Below are positions 1 through 6,873 of a DNA stretch of 35,790 nucleotides, piece after piece; positions within the stretch are counted from its first letter, which is position 1; every line of letters begins with the position of its first letter. Below the pieces are notes generated by a model. That model worked only from the letters and a program-made list of their open reading frames with translations. It was not told the DNA's origin and did not search any database. The stretch covers positions 1 to 35,790 of the forward strand of contig URVJ01000023.1 in the NCBI GenBank assembly GCA_900551295.1, in the 5' to 3' direction. The DNA is from an uncultured Eubacteriales bacterium (GTDB taxonomy: Bacteria > Bacillota > Clostridia > Oscillospirales > CAG-382). Position numbers and translations under genes: made by a program.

Positions 1-54
1 TGGCTGGCGACGGCCCGGAAAGATCGGTCGATGCTGACTCCTTCTTTTGGAAGG

Positions 55-60
55 TATACT
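55..60 (+). promoter_or_regulatory. Possible -10 box of the tRNA-Leu promoter
   Basis: TATACT lies 10 bases before the first base of the tRNA, the right place for a -10 element. No good -35 match is visible 16 to 18 bases upstream, so this is a weak call. A short CCTTC/GAAGG inverted repeat sits just upstream at 42-54. Confidence 0.3.
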
Positions 61-70
61 CTTTTAATCT

Positions 71-155
71 GCGGCTGTGGCGGAACTGGCAGACGCGCAC
101 GTTTGAGGGGCGTGTGGAGCACTCCATATGGGTTCAAGTCCCATCAGCCGCACCA
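71..155 (+). tRNA. tRNA-Leu, anticodon GAG
   Basis: The acceptor strands GCGGCTG and CAGCCGC pair perfectly. The anticodon stem CACGT/GCGTG encloses the loop TTGAGGG, giving anticodon GAG, which reads CUC/CUU leucine codons. A long variable arm (TGGAGCACTCCA) marks it as class II, as expected for leucine. The T arm contains GGTTCAAGTCC. The discriminator A at 152 is followed by an encoded CCA at 153-155. A terminator begins right at the CCA end, so this is a single-tRNA transcript or the end of one. Confidence 0.95.
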
Positions 156-196
156 AAACCGGTATGTTTATGCATATCGGTTTTCTTATTTTATTT
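155..196 (+). terminator. Rho-independent terminator of tRNA-Leu
   Basis: A 12-bp stem (AAAACCGGTATG with CATATCGGTTTT, one G-U pair) closes a 6-base loop and is followed by a T-rich run. It starts at the last base of the encoded CCA. The same hairpin, with one base changed in the loop, is repeated about 189 bases downstream. Confidence 0.85.
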
Positions 197-224
197 TTCA
201 TATGTACAAAGTGACTTGAACCCT

Positions 225-326
225 AAGAGGGCAAAATGCGTAAAGAAAATTTGCCGGCGGCAGATTTTAAGCATTTTGGTGCGCAGCTGCTTGCAGCAAG
301 CAAGGAAGACGCGCGTGCGCGGATTT
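225..326. other. Hairpin-rich spacer between the two tRNA-tail copies
   Basis: The spacer contains a long two-part stem. CAAAATGC (232-239) pairs with GCATTTTG (271-278), and inside it AAAATTTGCC (246-255) pairs with GGCAGATTTT (259-268). A GCTTGC/GCAAGC repeat and a GC-rich alternating stretch follow. Just before it, GACTTGAACCC (213-223) is the exact reverse complement of the T-arm segment GGGTTCAAGTC (130-140) of the tRNA. It has no credible coding potential. It may be a miniature structured repeat, but copy number cannot be judged from one window. Confidence 0.5.
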
Positions 327-410
327 GTCCCATCAGCCGCACCAAAACCGGTATGTTTACGCATATCGGTTTTCTTGTTATATTTTCCTTGCTGCCAAGT
401 AGTGACTTGA
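327..410 (+). repeat. Second, orphan copy of the tRNA-Leu 3' end plus terminator
   Basis: The last part of tRNA-Leu, its CCA and the complete terminator hairpin (138-187) are repeated here as 327-376 with very few changes. GTGACTTGA follows each copy (211-219 and 402-410). The two copies are offset by 189 to 191 bases. No acceptor 5' strand, D arm or anticodon arm precedes the second copy, so it is not a functional tRNA. It could be a recombination scar (att-like) at a tRNA 3' end, or the remnant of a tandem tRNA duplication. Confidence 0.75.
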
Positions 411-503
411 CATAATTTCAGAATATTCGGTGCAAATATGTGTAATACTCATTTAATTGAATTTAACAGTATCTAATGTTCTTGAAATATTTTATACGCT
501 GTT

Positions 504-536
504 CCGGTGTGATTTTATATCATTCCGGCTTTTTTA
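504..536 (+). terminator. Terminator-like hairpin in the intergenic region
   Basis: CCGG and TGAT pair with ATCA and CCGG across a small internal mismatch and a short loop, followed by CTTTTTTATT. It points to the right, but no gene is visible between the tRNA-tail repeat and this site. It may end a short untranslated transcript or be a relic. Nothing else is recognisable between 411 and 640. Confidence 0.4.
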
Positions 537-640
537 TTGCTTATTTTAACTTGGAAGTGCCTTCGGCAAGTCATGAATGTCAAAAGCTTTTGTGTAATGA
601 ATAATAAATATCAGAAAATAATTTTTACAACCGAAATGTG

Positions 641-669
641 TTGAATGCAAGGTTGGATTGTGGTAAAAT
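641..669 (+). promoter_or_regulatory. Promoter of the AraC-type regulator
   Basis: TTGAAT (641-646) and TAAAAT (664-669) are separated by 17 bases, and TGG before the -10 gives an extended -10. The predicted start of transcription is near 676, so the GTG at 676 cannot be the translation start. The -10 region and a leader segment (718-739) closely match those in front of the gene at 5592. Confidence 0.7.
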
Positions 670-759
670 ACCGGTGTGGTTAAGCTGAATGTGCCCACAC
701 ACGAAAAATCAGAGAAAAAACAGGCATTTGAGGCATTAATGTGTTTGGTAGGTGTAGAT

Positions 760-2163
760 ATGAAACTGCAATGTGACATGAATGAATTTCCGAGAGCATT
801 TGAGCGCTATGACGTGCTTCCCGACGATAATCATAAAGACGCGGTTTATCACTGGCATACGGGCAATGAATTTCTGTTCGTCGAGAACGGCGCGCTCAGA
901 ATGTCGATAGGAAAACGTACATACGATTTGCGCATGGGCGACGGCGCATTTATAAAAAACGGTGATCTGCATACCATGATACCGCGATACGGTCTGAAAG
1001 CGGCAACGGTTGTGTCGGCAAGGTTTCCTGCATCTGTATTTGACGGTATTAAAAAGTTCGATGCCAAGCGCAGCTTTATAGTGAAAGCAAGCGCACTCGA
1101 CGATATCGGAATTTCGGAATACGTAAGCAATGCAAAAAACGGCATTGAAACCGAACTTGCAAATCAGAGTAAATATTCCGATGTGCTTGCAGATAATTAT
1201 GCTTTGCAGCTTTATCTTCTAATGCTTCGCGCATATGTACCCGCAAATGACATAGGAACCGTAATTTCAGCCGACTATGAGTCTATGTTCGGCGATTTTG
1301 ACGGCGCTTACCATGCCGCTGAAATTTCTGCACGGACGATGGATAAATTCCGTAAAGCACTTGATTATGTTAATGAGGAATATACCGATCCGGAACTTTC
1401 GCTTGCCGTCCTTTCCGATGTGTCAGGACTTTCGGAGGGCTACATTTCCGAGCTTTTTCCGGCAATACTCGGCATACAGTTCAAGCAGTACCTTAATGCG
1501 CTTCGCATTGACAACGCAATAAGGCTTATAAGCGAACGTTCAGAGTCCATAACTCAGGCTGCGTTTAACAGCGGCTTTGAAACCATCAGAAATTTCAACA
1601 AAGTTTTCAAAAAACTCAAAGGCGTCGCGCCGAGTGAACTGAAAAACGCTGTTTCCGGCAATGCCTGCGGAATTATGACGGGATTTACCGGACTGTGTCC
1701 CGATAGTGACGGCTGGGCGGATATGGTGTTTGTGCAGAACGGGCATCTTTCACCGTCGGCAGACCCTGACAGCCCGGAACGGAAAGTTTTCGGTGCTTTT
1801 ACACGAAAGCCCGGCAAGATATGGACAAGCTTCAATGTCAACATGCTGTTTGCGGCAGGCTCGCGGTACAGAGTTTCGTGCGATGTGTATTTGCTGACGG
1901 ATACCAATTCCGGCTGCTGCGAAAAAGCTACCGTTGGTGTAAATATGTATTACGGAACATCTGAAAGCAACCCCGTGCCGCACGCAAAGTCGCTGGGTTA
2001 TGCAAAGACGGGAGAATGGGTTCACTGCGAGACCGAGGTAGATGTGGGAACGGACTATGTTCCCGGCTTGTATGATAAATTCTCTGTCTTTATCGACCCG
2101 AGAACAGGATACGGTTTTAATTTTCTTATTAATAATGTGACCTGTGAGAAAATGATACAATAA
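760..2163 (+). CDS. AraC-family regulator with a C-terminal carbohydrate-binding-like domain
   Basis: This is a transcription factor of about 467 residues. Residues 20-100 form a cupin-like sensor half (HWHTGNEFLFVENG, then a MGDGAFIKNGDLH stretch). Residues 195-297 are the double helix-turn-helix, ending in the typical SGFETIRNFNKVFKKLKG and VAPSEL. Residues 300-467 form an extra beta-rich domain resembling a CBM4/9-type module (SRYRVSCDVYLL, GEWVHCETEVDV, NFLINNV). ATG 760 is preferred over GTG 676 because AGGTG sits five bases before it and the promoter places transcription start near 676. The gene converges on the secreted phosphoesterase across a shared terminator. Cytoplasmic regulators rarely carry such a domain; a glycan or saccharide ligand is inferred, not shown. 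Confidence 0.85.
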   Translation: MKLQCDMNEFPRAFERYDVLPDDNHKDAVYHWHTGNEFLFVENGALRMSIGKRTYDLRMGDGAFIKNGDLHTMIPRYGLKAATVVSARFPASVFDGIKKFDAKRSFIVKASALDDIGISEYVSNAKNGIETELANQSKYSDVLADNYALQLYLLMLRAYVPANDIGTVISADYESMFGDFDGAYHAAEISARTMDKFRKALDYVNEEYTDPELSLAVLSDVSGLSEGYISELFPAILGIQFKQYLNALRIDNAIRLISERSESITQAAFNSGFETIRNFNKVFKKLKGVAPSELKNAVSGNACGIMTGFTGLCPDSDGWADMVFVQNGHLSPSADPDSPERKVFGAFTRKPGKIWTSFNVNMLFAAGSRYRVSCDVYLLTDTNSGCCEKATVGVNMYYGTSESNPVPHAKSLGYAKTGEWVHCETEVDVGTDYVPGLYDKFSVFIDPRTGYGFNFLINNVTCEKMIQ

Positions 2164-2165
2164 AG

Positions 2166-2196
2166 AAGTCCGGCGTGAACCGGACTTTTATTTTGC
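2166..2196. terminator. Bidirectional terminator between convergent genes
   Basis: AAGTCCGG (2166-2173) and CCGGACTT (2180-2187) form an 8-bp stem around a 6-base loop. TTATTTT follows on the plus strand and an A-rich stretch precedes, so it can serve both the regulator and the phosphoesterase. Confidence 0.85.
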
Positions 2197-2214
2197 CTGT
2201 TTATGAAATTATGT

Positions 2215-4524
2215 TCAGGACATCGCGTCAAGCACGTCCGAAACGCTGCAGCTTCGGGATTTTGAATAGAGAGTATACTCATTGTTTCCGCAGACTAATT
2301 TTATGTAGCACGCGGCTTTGAGTTTTTCGTCATATCTGTTTTGAGGTATTCGAGTCATGGCACCGGCAAAGTAAACGTTGTCGCCGTTGTTTTTAAAGAA
2401 TTTGTCAGTGCCGTCAGCTGCCGAGTACGCTGCACCGCTAACGGTGTTCTGCATTCCGAGACGCGGTTCCGTATCGGACAGGGCGCTTTCAAGACCGACG
2501 ACAAATCCGTATTCCGCCGATGTTACCGCATTGCTGTCCATACGCAGCTCTGCGTTTGTAAAGCCTATAAATCTCAGACCGAACGGTTCTTTTGTACGTA
2601 TATCGTTTTGTTCGAGAATTGCTGTCGGTTCGGTAATTTCGTTTGCACAGCCGAAATACAGGGTTCTGTAAGCGCCGTTTGATTCGGTGAGTTTTACGAA
2701 TATGCTGCCGTCAAAGTCTGACGGCAGTTCAATGCTGTTTTCGCTGACGTCTGCAATTTTGCCGCCGAGATACCATGTAAAGCTTTTTTCGCCTTCAAGG
2801 TCGGTGATGGCGGTGATTTGGGTTTTTCCGTTTTCAGATGTGCTTTTCATTGCCGAGAGAACGGTGCTTTTCGGTTTTTCCGCAAAGGTAATTTCGCAAA
2901 GACCGCGTGAGATCCACTTGTTTTCGGTAAAGCTGCGGCTTCTTACCACAATTCTGTCGCTGTATACTTCAAGTATAAGTCCTTCCGAGCCGATAACTTC
3001 ATTGCAGTCGTCTGCATTGCCCGGAGTTTTGGGTATGCATACCGTCGCCATGCCGCCGTCGTTCATATATGTCGGCTCCGTGCCGTTTCCGTTCAGTACG
3101 GCGGCAAAATCCGTGTCGAGGGAAAAGTGAGTGTGACCCGAGGTGTATATTGCCGACGTGTGCTTTTGCAGTACGGCTTTGATTGCTGCGTCGGAACCGC
3201 TGCTTTTAAGCTGAGCGTCCCAGTAGCCGCCGCTAAGCTCTGTTTCGGTCGGCACATGACCGAATACAAACACGGGCTTACCCGATGTGTCGTTTTCGCA
3301 GAGTTTTTTGTCGAGCCATTCAAGCTGCGCGTCTCCGAAGCTGTAATACGGTGCCTCGCCGCGCGGTATTTCAAGGAAAATAAATTCATATCCGTTTATG
3401 ACAGTGTCGTAATAGCTTACGCCGTCGTCTTTTGTAACCGCATTTTCGTATTTCTGAGTGTTTGCCGCGGTATTTGAATAGTCGATCCAGCTTTTGAGAA
3501 ATTTGTTCCAGTTGGCGCTGTTGCAGCATACGGGATTCCATTTGCCGCTGTCAGCTATGTCATGATTTCCCTGCACCGCGTATACCGGCTTTTCAAAACC
3601 TTTCAGGTATTCGGTGAGCAGTTCCCATTGGCTTGTTCCGGCATGTAGCAGAGAATCATCGGCAGAGGTTTCGCCGTTGCTGTTGTATGACGAGTCATGA
3701 TAGTTCATAAAGGCTTGTTCAGAATATGCGCCGTACCACTGTGTAAGGTCGCCGTTTATAACCGTAAAATCGCAGAGGTCGTTTATCTGCCGTCTTGCCG
3801 ACAGAAGTCTGTCGCTTACCGAATCTGTGCTGCCCCAGCCGCCGATGTGAATGTCCGAGATTACAGCCGCGGTGAAGATCGGCATTTCTCCGGACTTTGC
3901 CTTCTTGCTTTCGGGAATGTCAAAATAAACGCTGAAAGTATTTTCGCTGTCCGTAATATCAGCCGCAAGCGCGTCGGCACCGTCGGGGATAAGCGTGTCG
4001 TAACGTATGGCGTATCCGATGTCGGCTAAAGTTCCCGTAAGAGTTCGGAGCGGCGTATAGTCGGGAAGTGCGGAATATGTATCGCCGTCCTTCTGCGCCC
4101 AGTAAAGCTTTACCGAAAGCGCATATTCCGGGTTCTGAGAGCCGAAGTTTACCTTTACCGTGCCGTCGGCACTCTGACGTCTGCCGGTGTCAAACGAGTA
4201 TTCAAGACTTACGAGAGATTCGTCAAGCGCAGTATTTTGAGTTTTTTCGGACGGGACAAATCTTATAAGATCGATTTCAAAATCGCCGTAGTCGTTCATC
4301 GGGTCAAATCTTAAAGTGTTTATGCTGCTGCCCTGCCAGTTGTTGGCTTTGGAAAGATCTATTTTATAATATCTGAAATTGTCGCCGCTTGATATGTCCG
4401 CGAATTTCTGCTTTTTTGAATTGGTTTCGGAAGCCGCAAAAGCAGTGCCGGAACTGTTTATTCCGGAATAGTAAAGCTGCATATCGGCATATCTTGAGTC
4501 GAAGGATTTAAGATTGTGTTTCAT
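2215..4524 (-). CDS. Secreted metallophosphoesterase, 3' (catalytic) part of a frameshifted gene
   Basis: The frame encodes 769 residues from an internal ATG that has no clear ribosome binding site. Its first ~90 residues complete the second beta-sandwich repeat begun in the upstream frame. The calcineurin-like phosphoesterase core follows with the metal-binding motifs SDIHIGG (D224, H226), NGDL (258-259), QGNHD (319-322), FGHVP (422-423) and SGHTH (463-466). A further ~250 residues of beta-rich sequence lie after it. A -1 shift at 4569-4576 joins it to the upstream frame, adding GLDIDANSYSALEVI in front of the ATG and giving a protein of about 1011 residues with a signal peptide. Likely substrates are extracellular phosphodiesters or phosphomonoesters; which is unknown. 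On its own this ORF would lack a signal peptide and start in mid-domain. Confidence 0.8.
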   Translation of the reverse strand: MKHNLKSFDSRYADMQLYYSGINSSGTAFAASETNSKKQKFADISSGDNFRYYKIDLSKANNWQGSSINTLRFDPMNDYGDFEIDLIRFVPSEKTQNTALDESLVSLEYSFDTGRRQSADGTVKVNFGSQNPEYALSVKLYWAQKDGDTYSALPDYTPLRTLTGTLADIGYAIRYDTLIPDGADALAADITDSENTFSVYFDIPESKKAKSGEMPIFTAAVISDIHIGGWGSTDSVSDRLLSARRQINDLCDFTVINGDLTQWYGAYSEQAFMNYHDSSYNSNGETSADDSLLHAGTSQWELLTEYLKGFEKPVYAVQGNHDIADSGKWNPVCCNSANWNKFLKSWIDYSNTAANTQKYENAVTKDDGVSYYDTVINGYEFIFLEIPRGEAPYYSFGDAQLEWLDKKLCENDTSGKPVFVFGHVPTETELSGGYWDAQLKSSGSDAAIKAVLQKHTSAIYTSGHTHFSLDTDFAAVLNGNGTEPTYMNDGGMATVCIPKTPGNADDCNEVIGSEGLILEVYSDRIVVRSRSFTENKWISRGLCEITFAEKPKSTVLSAMKSTSENGKTQITAITDLEGEKSFTWYLGGKIADVSENSIELPSDFDGSIFVKLTESNGAYRTLYFGCANEITEPTAILEQNDIRTKEPFGLRFIGFTNAELRMDSNAVTSAEYGFVVGLESALSDTEPRLGMQNTVSGAAYSAADGTDKFFKNNGDNVYFAGAMTRIPQNRYDEKLKAACYIKLVCGNNEYTLYSKSRSCSVSDVLDAMS

Positions 4525-4526
4525 AA

Positions 4527-5249
4527 TTACTTCAAGCGCGGAGTATGAGTTCGCGTCAATGTCAAGACCTTTTTTTCAAGACGCGGATTTGCCCATTTGG
4601 TTGTCGTGTCCGTAAATTTAAGCGTTCCGTCGCCTATGGTGTAGTAGGAGGACGCCGCAAGGCTCCAGCCGCAGAGATTTTTTGCAAGATCCGACGGATC
4701 TTTGTCAAAGTCAAGAGTAAGTGCGTCGTCCGTGCCTTTCGGAACAAACATAAAATAGTCTATTGAAAAGCTGCCCTCGCAGTTTACGGGATCAAGGTAT
4801 ATTTTTGAGATTTTTGCGTTTTTCAGAAAATCCTTGTCGAGAGAAACCGAGTGTACCGCAAAGCCGTCGCCGCTCGAAAGTCCGATAGCTGTCTTTACCG
4901 AGTTTGCTTCGGAAAGCTTTATTGATGTGCCGTCGGTCTTTGTGCCGACAAAAAAGCACTGGAACTCCGGAGCTTTTGAATCTTCGCGTTCCGTAAGATC
5001 GTATTTCATTCTTATGCGCAGTTCGGAGTAGTCGTTCATGTTCAGATCCACATTAAAACCGAGCCTCGGATCGTTGTTTTTGCATACGGCGGTGTATATG
5101 CCGTCGTTTACGGAAGAGGTTACGTTTGTGTCTGAAAATTTTGAATCGTCGTCAAAGCCCCAAAAAAATATTTCCGCCGCATATGAGCACAGCCCGAGGG
5201 CAAACAGCAGTACGAAAACCGACGAAATCGCGCCAATAATCCTTTTCAT
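4527..5249 (-). CDS. Secreted metallophosphoesterase, 5' part: signal peptide and beta-sandwich repeats
   Basis: The frame encodes 240 residues, starting MKRIIG with a hydrophobic core and cleavage near CSYAA, so it is exported. Residues 27-168 are a complete beta-sandwich repeat (NNDPRL, NDYSELRIRMKY, ISKIYLDPVN, SFSIDYFMF). A second repeat begins near residue 178 and is interrupted after NPRLEKK (residue 227), where the frame runs into VLTLTRTHTPRLK and stops. Reading one base back at that point continues as GLDIDANSYSALEVIMKH, which aligns with the first repeat. The frame break is therefore within one gene, not a boundary between two. AGGAG precedes the ATG, and a TTGCAA-17-TATAAT promoter lies upstream. 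The repeats resemble those in the 1552-residue SLH protein at 19892-24550. Confidence 0.8.
   Translation of the reverse strand: MKRIIGAISSVFVLLFALGLCSYAAEIFFWGFDDDSKFSDTNVTSSVNDGIYTAVCKNNDPRLGFNVDLNMNDYSELRIRMKYDLTEREDSKAPEFQCFFVGTKTDGTSIKLSEANSVKTAIGLSSGDGFAVHSVSLDKDFLKNAKISKIYLDPVNCEGSFSIDYFMFVPKGTDDALTLDFDKDPSDLAKNLCGWSLAASSYYTIGDGTLKFTDTTTKWANPRLEKKVLTLTRTHTPRLK
4569..4576 (-). promoter_or_regulatory. A_AAA_AAG slippery sequence at the frame change
   Basis: On the coding strand the upstream frame reads GAA AAA AAG, the same arrangement as the -1 slippery site of dnaX. Slipping back one base makes the next codon GGT and enters exactly the frame that carries the rest of the protein. A short CGCG/CGCG stem could form about 17 bases downstream, but no strong stimulatory structure or upstream Shine-Dalgarno is obvious. 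Transcriptional slippage adding one A to the A7 run, a true mutation, or a sequencing error would explain the same pattern. Confidence 0.5.
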
Positions 5250-5283
5250 AGCTTTTTCTCCTTTTGTATTATTGTGTAACTCA

Positions 5284-5312
5284 ATTATATTTGCGCAAAT
5301 GTTTCATTGCAA
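5284..5312 (-). promoter_or_regulatory. Promoter of the secreted phosphoesterase, with a palindrome in its spacer
   Basis: Read on the minus strand, TTGCAA (5312-5307) and TATAAT (5289-5284) are 17 bases apart. The perfect 12-base palindrome ATTTGCGCAAAT (5289-5300) overlaps the spacer and the edge of the -10 box, a placement typical of a repressor operator. The rest of the divergent intergenic region (5313-5447) shows nothing further that I can name. Confidence 0.7.
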
Positions 5313-5447
5313 GAATGGGCAATGCGCATATATGGTACTTTTTTCGAAATTTTGCGCAGAGGCTGCAAAAAATAATGACGCAAATATGACTTTTCGTTCT
5401 GTCGGCGGCAATTTCCGCAAAAAAAATTTACCGTCTTTGCAAATGTA

Positions 5448-5476
5448 TTGAAAGCGGCGCAGAATTGTGGTAAAAT
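5448..5476 (+). promoter_or_regulatory. Promoter of the AI-2E transporter operon
   Basis: TTGAAA (5448-5453) and TAAAAT (5471-5476) are 17 bases apart, and TGG before the -10 gives an extended -10. The TTGTGGTAAAATA core is identical to that in front of the AraC-type regulator. Confidence 0.75.
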
Positions 5477-5507
5477 AACGGTGTATTCGTTAAACTGCGG
5501 ACGGTTT

Positions 5508-5558
5508 TGCCTGTTTGCACACTTAAAAATGTAACAAAACAGGCATTTGCGGCATTAA
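5508..5558 (+). promoter_or_regulatory. Leader hairpin and conserved leader segment
   Basis: TGCCTGTTT (5508-5516) and AAACAGGCA (5537-5545) form a 9-bp stem in the untranslated leader. The right arm continues into a segment (5537-5558) that matches 718-739, in front of the regulator gene, at all but one position. There is no T-run after the hairpin, so it is not an obvious terminator. Confidence 0.45.
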
Positions 5559-5591
5559 CTTACAAATACATATAAAAACGGAGGGATAGAT

Positions 5592-6845
5592 TTGAAAAAC
5601 GACCTCAGACCGGAAATGAACAAGAAATATAACACAATAGCGGCGTATGTTCTCGGAGTGAGCGCAATTATTATAATATTTATAATGATGTTTGTGTATT
5701 CCGTACCTCTCGGCGCGTGGTGTTCAAAACTCATGGGCATACTTTCGCCGTTCTTCTGGGGATTTGCCTTTGCGTACATACTTTGCCCCGTGTGCAATTA
5801 CTTTGACGGCAAATTTTCAAAGGCAAAGCTCGGTTTCTGGAAACGGCACGGCGGAATGATAGTTACATACATTATCTTTTTGCTCTGCATAACGCTGTTT
5901 TTCTACATAATGATACCGCAGATAGTGCTGAGCTTTAACAGCTTTGTAGACACGTACAAGGACTACGGCAAGCACCTGACAAAGCTTTTCAGGCCTGCGT
6001 CGGACGAACTCAAATTTATACCTCCCGAAATAATGTCAAAGCTCCAGGGAATGTTAACGGATCTTCTCGGCAAGACGACGGAGCTTGTAACGCAGTATTC
6101 CCCGATAGTAATTGCACGCGTTTCGTCGTTTGCAATGGGACTGTGGAAGATAGTACTCGGATTTATAATTTCGATTTACATGGTAGCCGAAAGAAAGACA
6201 TTTGCACGCCAGATAAAGAAACTGCTTTACTCGGTATTTTCCAGAAAGCACGCCGACAGAATAATTTTCCACACGCTCGAGGCTCACTCGTATTTCGGCG
6301 GATTTATCGGCGGAAAGCTGCTTGATTCGCTTATAATCGGGCTGCTTTGCTTTGCAGGGCTTGCGATACTCAAAATGCCGTACACTCCGCTTGTCAGCCT
6401 TGTTGTCGGCGTGACAGACGTAATACCTTATTTCGGACCGTTTCTCGGAGCAATTCCGTCGTTTATCATAATTTTCTTCAACGATCCGATAAAGGCGCTG
6501 TGGTTTGCGCTGTTCATACTCGTGCTTCAGCAGATAGACGGCAACTTCATAGGACCGAAGATACTCAAGCAGGCAGTGGGAGTTTCGTCGTTCTGGGTAA
6601 TCTTCTCGCTGCTTATAATGGGCGGACTGTTCGGCGTTGTCGGCATGGTTATAGCCGTTCCGCTGTTCGCGCTTATTCACGCGGAGATTTCGAGAACCGT
6701 AAATTCGGTAATTACAAAAAAGCTCTCGCGCGGTGAGATAGATCCGTCCGCCGCGGGTGTGTGTAAGCCGGTGCAGGACTCCGGACAGAGTGCCGGACAG
6801 GGTGCGGCACAGGACATCAAAAACGATAACGATAACGAAAAATAA
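5592..6845 (+). CDS. AI-2E family transporter (membrane protein)
   Basis: This is a 417-residue multi-pass membrane protein of the AI-2E transporter/YdiK-YtvI type (PF01594), usual length 340-400. Hydrophobic segments lie at about residues 15-45, 50-70, 85-115, 190-215, 240-270 and 275-375. Near the C-terminal end of the core are the family-typical VTDVIPYFGPFLGAIPS and QQIDGNFIGPKIL motifs. The last ~35 residues are polar and Q/G/D-rich. The start is TTG 5592, with GGAGGG seven bases before it. Family members have been linked to AI-2 export and to sodium/proton exchange, so the substrate here is open. It is the first gene of the run to 11394, with only 28 bases before plsY. Confidence 0.85.
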   Translation: MKNDLRPEMNKKYNTIAAYVLGVSAIIIIFIMMFVYSVPLGAWCSKLMGILSPFFWGFAFAYILCPVCNYFDGKFSKAKLGFWKRHGGMIVTYIIFLLCITLFFYIMIPQIVLSFNSFVDTYKDYGKHLTKLFRPASDELKFIPPEIMSKLQGMLTDLLGKTTELVTQYSPIVIARVSSFAMGLWKIVLGFIISIYMVAERKTFARQIKKLLYSVFSRKHADRIIFHTLEAHSYFGGFIGGKLLDSLIIGLLCFAGLAILKMPYTPLVSLVVGVTDVIPYFGPFLGAIPSFIIIFFNDPIKALWFALFILVLQQIDGNFIGPKILKQAVGVSSFWVIFSLLIMGGLFGVVGMVIAVPLFALIHAEISRTVNSVITKKLSRGEIDPSAAGVCKPVQDSGQSAGQGAAQDIKNDNDNEK

Positions 6846-6873
6846 AACTTATATACATAAGGAGTGTTGATAT

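Noticed and set aside
31..410. Short open frames across the tRNA and its repeat
   Set aside because: They translate the tRNA and its terminator; the repeated peptide PSAAPKPVCL only reflects the DNA duplication.
676..759. GTG start that would add 28 residues to the AraC-type regulator
   Set aside because: The promoter places the transcript start at about the same base, and ATG 760 has its own ribosome binding site.
2215..5249. Two independent adjacent genes instead of one frameshifted gene
   Set aside because: The break falls inside a repeat whose two halves align in the two frames, and the downstream part alone lacks a signal peptide and a ribosome binding site.
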